From Corynebacterium tuberculostearicum (lineage in GTDB: Bacteria > Actinomycetota > Actinomycetes > Mycobacteriales > Mycobacteriaceae): DNA of 64,000 nucleotides. Shown in pieces: positions 59,417-64,000 of the stretch. The translations under genes and the position numbers were made by a program. Each line of letters begins with the position of its first letter. Within the stretch, counting starts at the first letter, position 1. The notes under the pieces are model-generated. The model did not search any database. It was not told where the DNA came from and saw only the letters and a program-made list of their open reading frames with translations. Where the stretch lies: NCBI RefSeq assembly GCF_013408445.1, contig NZ_JACBZL010000001.1:1178001-1242000 (forward strand). The letters run 5' to 3'.

Positions 59417-61072
59417 TTAGTCCTCCCCTTCTGCGGGGTTGATGTCTACCGCATAGAACGATGGGCGTCCGATGGCCTCGGTGCTAAAGCCCTCGATATA
59501 GGGCTGGAAACCATAGACCTGCGGCTCTTCAAACATGGGCAGGATATAGGCCTGTTCGGACAGGTAGTCCTGCATGCGGCCGGTCATGGCTAGGCGATCC
59601 TTTTCACTGCTGAGGTCGAAGTAATCCTCCACCAGTTTCTGCAGTTTCTCATCGCCAAAGCTATCGGTCTTCTCGTCATAGTTGAGGAAAGAATTGCGCC
59701 CGGTGCCATCCAGCCACGTGGCTAAGGTGTCCACATTGGCACGGCCGGTCATGGTGTGGCGTACCTGCACGGTGTCTTGGTCCTTCATGGCCTTTTGCTG
59801 CGCAGAGCGGTCACCCGGGTTGAGGTTGGCCTCAATGCCGACGTTCTTGAGCATCTCTTGAGCCTTGGTGAACATCTCTTTAGAGCGCGGCTGTGGGACG
59901 GCCTCGTTGAAGGTCACGGACAGGCGCTTGCCGTCCTTTTCGCGAATGCCATCTTCTCCTGGGCGCCAGCCGGCCTCATCGAGCAGGCGCTTGGATTCTT
60001 CTGGATCGAAGGCATAGTTCGCGGACTGATCCTTATAGCCAATAGCCGTCTTGGCCAGGATCGACGTGCCCTTGGGGTAGGAATCAGAAAAGAGGGTGTC
60101 CAGGATGTTATCGCGGTCAATAGCGTGGATGATGGCCTGGCGCACGCGCTTATCTTCCAAGAGTGGATGGCGGAAGTGGAAGTGGAAGCTATTATTCACG
60201 CCACGGGTGGGCGCGGCGAAAATCTGCAGGTTTTGATCCTTCAGGTGCTTCTCATCGGGAGCTTCGATCTGACGCGCGACATCGGACTGGCCGGCTACAA
60301 GCGAGCCCACGCGCACGGAGTCTTCGGCCGCGAGCACGATATTGATGCCCTCAATATCGGCCGGGCCCTGGTGGTCCTTGCGGGCCGGAGGCGCCCAGTC
60401 ATAATCCTCGCGCTTCTTGAGCACCAGCTTGGTGCCCAGCTCTTCTTCCTCAATGACGAAGGGGCCAGAACCGGAAATCGCGGTGGCATTTCCCGGCGCG
60501 AAGCCGGTGTCATCCAAATCCAGGGTGGCATTAGAAAGCAGGCCCTGGTTCATCACGGAGGTGGACTGCGGGAAACCTGGGGAAGGCTCGCTGAAGTAGA
60601 ACTTCACCGTGTAGTCGTCGATGACCTCGGACTTTTCATAGTTGGGCAGCTGCTCCGATGGAGTGAGCATGCGGTCCTCGTCACCCAAGGCATAAAGGTC
60701 ATAGTTCTTCTTCACGTTCGCAGCATCCAGGCGGGAGCCATCAGAGTAGGTCACGCCCTTGCGAATCTTGAAGGTGAATTCGGTGTTGTCCTTGTTTGCC
60801 TTGGGCATCTCCTCCGCAATCCACGGGTGCAGCTCGAGGGTATCCGGGTCCTGCCAGAGCAGGCGGTCCGTGATGTTATTGAGCACACCACCGTTGGGGT
60901 AATAGCCACCGGAGGGCGGATAGAGGTTGTTGAACATATTGGGCTCGACATAGGTGACCATGCCATCTTCCGCGGCGTGGGAAGTAGAGGCGCACGAGGT
61001 AAGCGAGAGAGCTAGCGCGCCGCTGGCCAGGACCGCGGCTACGGGCCGCAGGAGCCGAGAAAGTTGCTTCAT
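59417..61072 (-). CDS. ABC transporter substrate-binding lipoprotein
   Basis: A 551-residue extracellular binding protein of family SBP_bac_5 (peptide/nickel). The signal peptide (residues 1-26) ends in a lipobox LTS-Cys27, so the protein is lipid-anchored. The body has the two-lobed DppA-like layout. It resembles the KPN_01854-type binding proteins, a group of unknown substrate that occurs with CMD and peroxidase-like genes. I chose ATG 61072, where the signal peptide begins. Promoter TTGTAA (61138-61143), 19-base spacer, TCTAAT (61113-61118); a GGTCTA half-site overlaps its -10 box. Confidence 0.88.
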   Translation of the reverse strand: MKQLSRLLRPVAAVLASGALALSLTSCASTSHAAEDGMVTYVEPNMFNNLYPPSGGYYPNGGVLNNITDRLLWQDPDTLELHPWIAEEMPKANKDNTEFTFKIRKGVTYSDGSRLDAANVKKNYDLYALGDEDRMLTPSEQLPNYEKSEVIDDYTVKFYFSEPSPGFPQSTSVMNQGLLSNATLDLDDTGFAPGNATAISGSGPFVIEEEELGTKLVLKKREDYDWAPPARKDHQGPADIEGINIVLAAEDSVRVGSLVAGQSDVARQIEAPDEKHLKDQNLQIFAAPTRGVNNSFHFHFRHPLLEDKRVRQAIIHAIDRDNILDTLFSDSYPKGTSILAKTAIGYKDQSANYAFDPEESKRLLDEAGWRPGEDGIREKDGKRLSVTFNEAVPQPRSKEMFTKAQEMLKNVGIEANLNPGDRSAQQKAMKDQDTVQVRHTMTGRANVDTLATWLDGTGRNSFLNYDEKTDSFGDEKLQKLVEDYFDLSSEKDRLAMTGRMQDYLSEQAYILPMFEEPQVYGFQPYIEGFSTEAIGRPSFYAVDINPAEGED

Positions 61073-61112
61073 AAAAGCTCGAGTTCCTTTAAGTCTTAAG
61101 TAGTACTCGCCC

Positions 61113-61212
61113 ATTAGACCACACTCATACCCCTAATTACAAGACTGGACGGTCTACCGTATTACCTGCCAAAACATCGACATAACAGGAACCAGGCAGA
61201 CTGACTGGTCTA
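61113..61212. promoter_or_regulatory. Divergent control region with GGTCTA half-sites
   Basis: GGTCTA occurs on the minus strand at 61115-61120 (over the predicted -10 of the binding-protein gene) and on the plus strand at 61151-61156 and 61207-61212, the last as ACTGGTCTA. These match half of the HutC-type GntR operator TGGTCTAGACCA known for DasR/NagR regulators. No full palindrome is present. Confidence 0.4.
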
Positions 61213-61274
61213 TTTTATTCTAACTGCCAGGTCCGATGATCCTGAAAGGGCCTGAATGTGGCACGATAGGAGGT

Positions 61275-63143
61275 ATGTCTACTCCAGCAATCGCGATCGT
61301 CGGCATGGGCCCGCGCGGCATTTCCATCTTGGAACGCCTCTCCGCCCGCATGGACGATTCCAGCGACCCTATTACTGTCCACCTCATCGATGACGCCCAA
61401 CATGGCGCCGGCCGCATCTGGGAAACGGATCAAACCAAGACGCTGTGCATGAATACTCGCGCCGGCGCGGTCACCCTCTTTACCGAGCCCGGCTCCACCG
61501 TTGATGCCCCGGTGCTCGAGGGCCCCATCCAGTACGAGTGGATTCAGCTGCTGCGCGGCGATGGCGAGAATATCTCCGCCGCCAAGCGCGAGCTTTTTGA
61601 GCAACACCCTCCGGCCGCTCATATTGCCCAGGACTACCGCGAGGAGCTCGCGGCTACCCGCCCCGAATCGAATCCTTCGCGCGCACTGTATGGCGAGTAC
61701 CTGCGCTGGGTCTATGACGTGGTCATTGCGCGACTACCCAAGAGCATTTCCACCGTGAATCACTTCAGCCGGTTGGAGACCATCAATGAGGATGGTCACC
61801 AAGACGTCCTCCACCTAGCCGATGGCTCCGAGGTGCGCGCCGATGCCACGGTACTGGCCTATGGTTGGATGATTCCGGAATATAACGAACAAGAAAAGCA
61901 GTTGGCCGCTTCCGGTTTGAACTGGATCGCCCCTAATAACCCGGTAGAGCAGGACTATGCCGCCATTCCGGGCGGCGAGGACGTGCTGGTGCGCGGTCTG
62001 GGCATGGGCTTTTATGACATCATGGCGCTGACCACCATCGAGCGCGGCGGCACATTCGTGGAGGATCCTTCCGCGCGCTCCGGCCTGCGCTATGAACCTT
62101 GCGGCCAGGAGCCCAACTTCATCATTTCCTCTGGCCGCGGCTACCCCTACCACCCCAAGTCCGAGTACGGCGAGCTGCCGCCTACCATGCCGCGCCGCCG
62201 CCTGAAAAATGTCATTGCGGAGCTCAGTGGCACCCAGGACATCGACTTTGACGCCCAGGTCTGGCCTGCCATCGCGCGCGATAGCTACGAGGCCTATATC
62301 ACCACCTTGGAGCGCGTGCGCCCGGATTCCCTCCTGCGCCCGCGCGCAGAGATTCTCGAGGCCATCGATGCCACCGCCCCCGATGAGCTGGGCGCGGCCA
62401 TTGCGCCCATGGTCACCGAGCCATGGGACATGAACGATCTCATATACCAGATTGCCGGGTTTACCGGGGACATCGCTGAGCTCACCGAGCACATTGCCCA
62501 GTCCATGGAAGGCGATATCCGGGAGGCCGCCGCCGGCCACGACTCCCCCATCAAGGCCGCACTGTGGTCGCTTTCGCAATCGCGCAAGCCGGCCTCCATC
62601 CTCGGCGCAGAGGGCCGCTACACCCGCGAGTCCCGCACCGGCCGCTACGGCCAGGTCATGTCCCTTGGCCAGATGATCGGCTCCGGCCCGCCGCTCTTCC
62701 GCGTGCGCCAGTTGCTCGCGCTTGTCGACGCCGGCCTGGCCCACTTCCTAGGCGATCACCCCACCGTGTCCATCGAGGCCGATCACTTCACCTTGACCTC
62801 CGGCCCGCGCTCGGCTTCGGCGCCCACGCTTGTCGACGCCTTTATGCACCGCCCCGATATCCGCACCGCCGGCGATGCCATGACGCGCTGCTTGGTGGAT
62901 TCCGCCCGCGTGCGCCCCTTCCCCGATCACGGCCAACCCACCGGTTCGCCGGAAACGGATGGGGCCACCCGCCGCACCGTTCACCCGGATGGCGAGTTGG
63001 ATGCACGCCTGCATATCGTGGGCATCCCTACCTATTCCCAGTGGCCGGACACCACCATTTCCCCCATGCCGGGCACGGACCCGCTCATGCTGCAGGAAAC
63101 CGACAAGGCCGCCGGTTCCCTTCTTGCCGTGGTGCGCTCCTAG
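61275..63143 (+). CDS. FAD/NAD(P)-binding oxidoreductase-like protein
   Basis: A 622-residue protein with an N-terminal FAD/NAD(P)-binding fold (AIVGMGPRGISILERL, residues about 6-21), a second dinucleotide-type segment near residue 225 (VLVRGLGMGFYDIM), and a long C-terminal part without clear homology. It belongs to the FAD-NAD(P)-binding family of large proteins seen near siderophore or secondary-metabolite genes. It is divergent from the ABC transporter operon, so a linked role (oxidising or activating an imported compound) is plausible. ATG 61275 has AGGAGG only one base away, which is unusually close; an ATG at 61236 could be the true start. Confidence 0.82.
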   Translation: MSTPAIAIVGMGPRGISILERLSARMDDSSDPITVHLIDDAQHGAGRIWETDQTKTLCMNTRAGAVTLFTEPGSTVDAPVLEGPIQYEWIQLLRGDGENISAAKRELFEQHPPAAHIAQDYREELAATRPESNPSRALYGEYLRWVYDVVIARLPKSISTVNHFSRLETINEDGHQDVLHLADGSEVRADATVLAYGWMIPEYNEQEKQLAASGLNWIAPNNPVEQDYAAIPGGEDVLVRGLGMGFYDIMALTTIERGGTFVEDPSARSGLRYEPCGQEPNFIISSGRGYPYHPKSEYGELPPTMPRRRLKNVIAELSGTQDIDFDAQVWPAIARDSYEAYITTLERVRPDSLLRPRAEILEAIDATAPDELGAAIAPMVTEPWDMNDLIYQIAGFTGDIAELTEHIAQSMEGDIREAAAGHDSPIKAALWSLSQSRKPASILGAEGRYTRESRTGRYGQVMSLGQMIGSGPPLFRVRQLLALVDAGLAHFLGDHPTVSIEADHFTLTSGPRSASAPTLVDAFMHRPDIRTAGDAMTRCLVDSARVRPFPDHGQPTGSPETDGATRRTVHPDGELDARLHIVGIPTYSQWPDTTISPMPGTDPLMLQETDKAAGSLLAVVRS

Positions 63144-63178
63144 CCACCGCACTTGCGCTATGGGCCCAGTGTCGCGGC

Positions 63179-64000
63179 CTATAGCGCGTCGAGGGCCTGC
63201 TCCAAGTCCGCGAGCAGGTCATCGATGTCCTCGATACCGATGGAGATGCGCACCAGATCCTCCGGCGGCACCAGCTCGGATCCTTCCGCGGATACGTGCG
63301 TCATATTCTTCGGATGCTCGATAAGCGATTCCACTCCGCCCAGCGATTCTGCCAGGCAGATAAGCCGCGTATTGAGGCAGATCTGCTTGGCATGCTCCGC
63401 ACTGTGGAAGCGCACGGACATCATGCCGCCGAAGCCACGCATCTGCTGTGCTGCCAGCTCATGCCCCGGGTGCTCCTTGAGCCCTGGGTAGAGCACCTGC
63501 TTGACCTCGGGTCGCGCCTGCAAGAATTCCGCTACTCGCTGCGCATTCGCGCAATGGCGGTCCATACGCACCGACAGCGTCTTGATGCCGCGGGCGGTTA
63601 AGTAGGCGTCGAAAGGCGAGCTCACCGCACCCACATTGCCCTGGAAGTAGAGCAAGCGCTCGTCCACGTGGGCGTCATTAGTAACTACCGCGCCACCCAG
63701 TACATCTGAATGGCCGCCTAAGTACTTGGTGGTCGAGTGCAGCACGTGGTCGGCGCCGAGTTCCAGGGGGTTCTGCAGGTAGGGCGTGGCAAAAGTATTG
63801 TCCACCAGTACCTGCGCATTCCCCTTAATCTTGGCCACCGCGGCAATATCGGTGATATTTAGCGCCGGATTAGTGGGCGTTTCCAGCCAGATGAGCTTGG
63901 TATTCTCTTGGACCGCGGCGGCAACCGCTGCGGTATCGCTGGTGTTCACGATGGACATCTCCACGCCCCACTCGGTGAAATCATTGAGCAGGCGGTAGGA
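63179..64000 (-). CDS. metB: Cystathionine gamma-synthase, 3' part
   Basis: The C-terminal 273 residues are in the window; the start lies beyond base 64000. This PLP enzyme forms cystathionine from an activated homoserine and cysteine in methionine synthesis. The pyridoxal lysine is in [16 protein letters not shown], and [22 protein letters not shown] (split in two) and [13 protein letters not shown] are typical Cys/Met metabolism motifs. Cystathionine gamma-lyase is very similar, so the choice of MetB rests on similarity to corynebacterial MetB. It converges on the FAD-binding gene, with a 35-base gap. Confidence 0.85.
   Translation of the reverse strand, partial: SYRLLNDFTEWGVEMSIVNTSDTAAVAAAVQENTKLIWLETPTNPALNITDIAAVAKIKGNAQVLVDNTFATPYLQNPLELGADHVLHSTTKYLGGHSDVLGGAVVTNDAHVDERLLYFQGNVGAVSSPFDAYLTARGIKTLSVRMDRHCANAQRVAEFLQARPEVKQVLYPGLKEHPGHELAAQQMRGFGGMMSVRFHSAEHAKQICLNTRLICLAESLGGVESLIEHPKNMTHVSAEGSELVPPEDLVRISIGIEDIDDLLADLEQALDAL

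Noticed and set aside
63179..64000. Reading the metB part as cystathionine gamma-lyase
   Set aside because: The families are close and the N-terminus is missing; the choice of gamma-synthase is kept as the likelier one, but not proven.

Overview
The window is a stretch of actinobacterial chromosome, almost certainly from a Corynebacterium species with roughly 60% G+C. The evidence is gene order and gene types. The series degV-gpgP-rsfS-nadD-proA-(2-hydroxyacid dehydrogenase)-proB-obg-rpmA-rplU-rne, then ndk-DUF4233-folC-valS, then mdh-clpX, then clpP2-clpP1-tig and rpiB-DsbA-like-pepN, follows the layout known from C. glutamicum and Mycobacterium tuberculosis (around Rv2417c to Rv2467). A Cys-Cys/Cys type ArsR, an RNase E with a long acidic arm and a ClgR-type box upstream of clpP1 also fit. 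No species is assigned.

Layout. 1-1443: the end of a DNA adenine methylase and a type II restriction enzyme, so one restriction-modification unit cut by the window edge. 1440-5592: LysE exporter, ankyrin protein, holA, and a short ComEC and ComEA. 5692-15424: conserved housekeeping block on the minus strand, with two tandem 2-hydroxyacid dehydrogenases between proB and proA. 15651-22026: rne, a small membrane protein and a divergent arsenite module (acr3/arsR). 22296-28940: ndk, DUF4233, folC, valS, mdh. 29314-36374: TetR regulator, clpX, an SDR, a phosphate transporter operon with PHO-like direct-repeat boxes, and a peptide transporter. 36611-37854: clpP2 and clpP1. 37993-43457: a lower-G+C cassette (mntR-like, nrdI, nrdE, nrdF, small gene, FMN reductase) placed exactly between clpP1 and tig, which are neighbours in related genomes. 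43631-53088: tig, two tRNA genes, nitroreductase, a degenerate sulfatase-like protein, aldo/keto reductase, rpiB, a DsbA-like protein and pepN. 53085-63143: a GntR regulator, an SDR, a carboxymuconolactone-decarboxylase/AhpD fusion, a complete peptide-type ABC transporter and a divergent FAD/NAD(P)-binding protein. 63179-64000: the 3' part of a cystathionine gamma-synthase gene.

Most striking content. The NrdF at 41555-42580 lacks three of the four carboxylate metal ligands of class Ib ribonucleotide reductase: the equivalents of Glu98, Glu158 and Glu192 are Gln120, Ser180 and Lys214, while the radical tyrosine (Tyr127), both histidines and one Asp remain. That Gln-Ser-Lys pattern marks the metal-free, DOPA-radical class Ie (NrdF2) enzymes. 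Here it sits with nrdI, nrdE, a DtxR/MntR-family regulator, two tandem 20-bp palindromes over the predicted promoter, an uncharacterised 91-aa protein and a flavin reductase. A plausible reading is a horizontally acquired cassette that keeps DNA synthesis going when manganese and iron are scarce.

A second unexplained signal is a 16-bp word, GGGGGCGTCGGCAAGC, found about ten times with at most two mismatches, in both orientations, in two coding frames and in two intergenic places. It looks like a genome-wide DNA-level motif.
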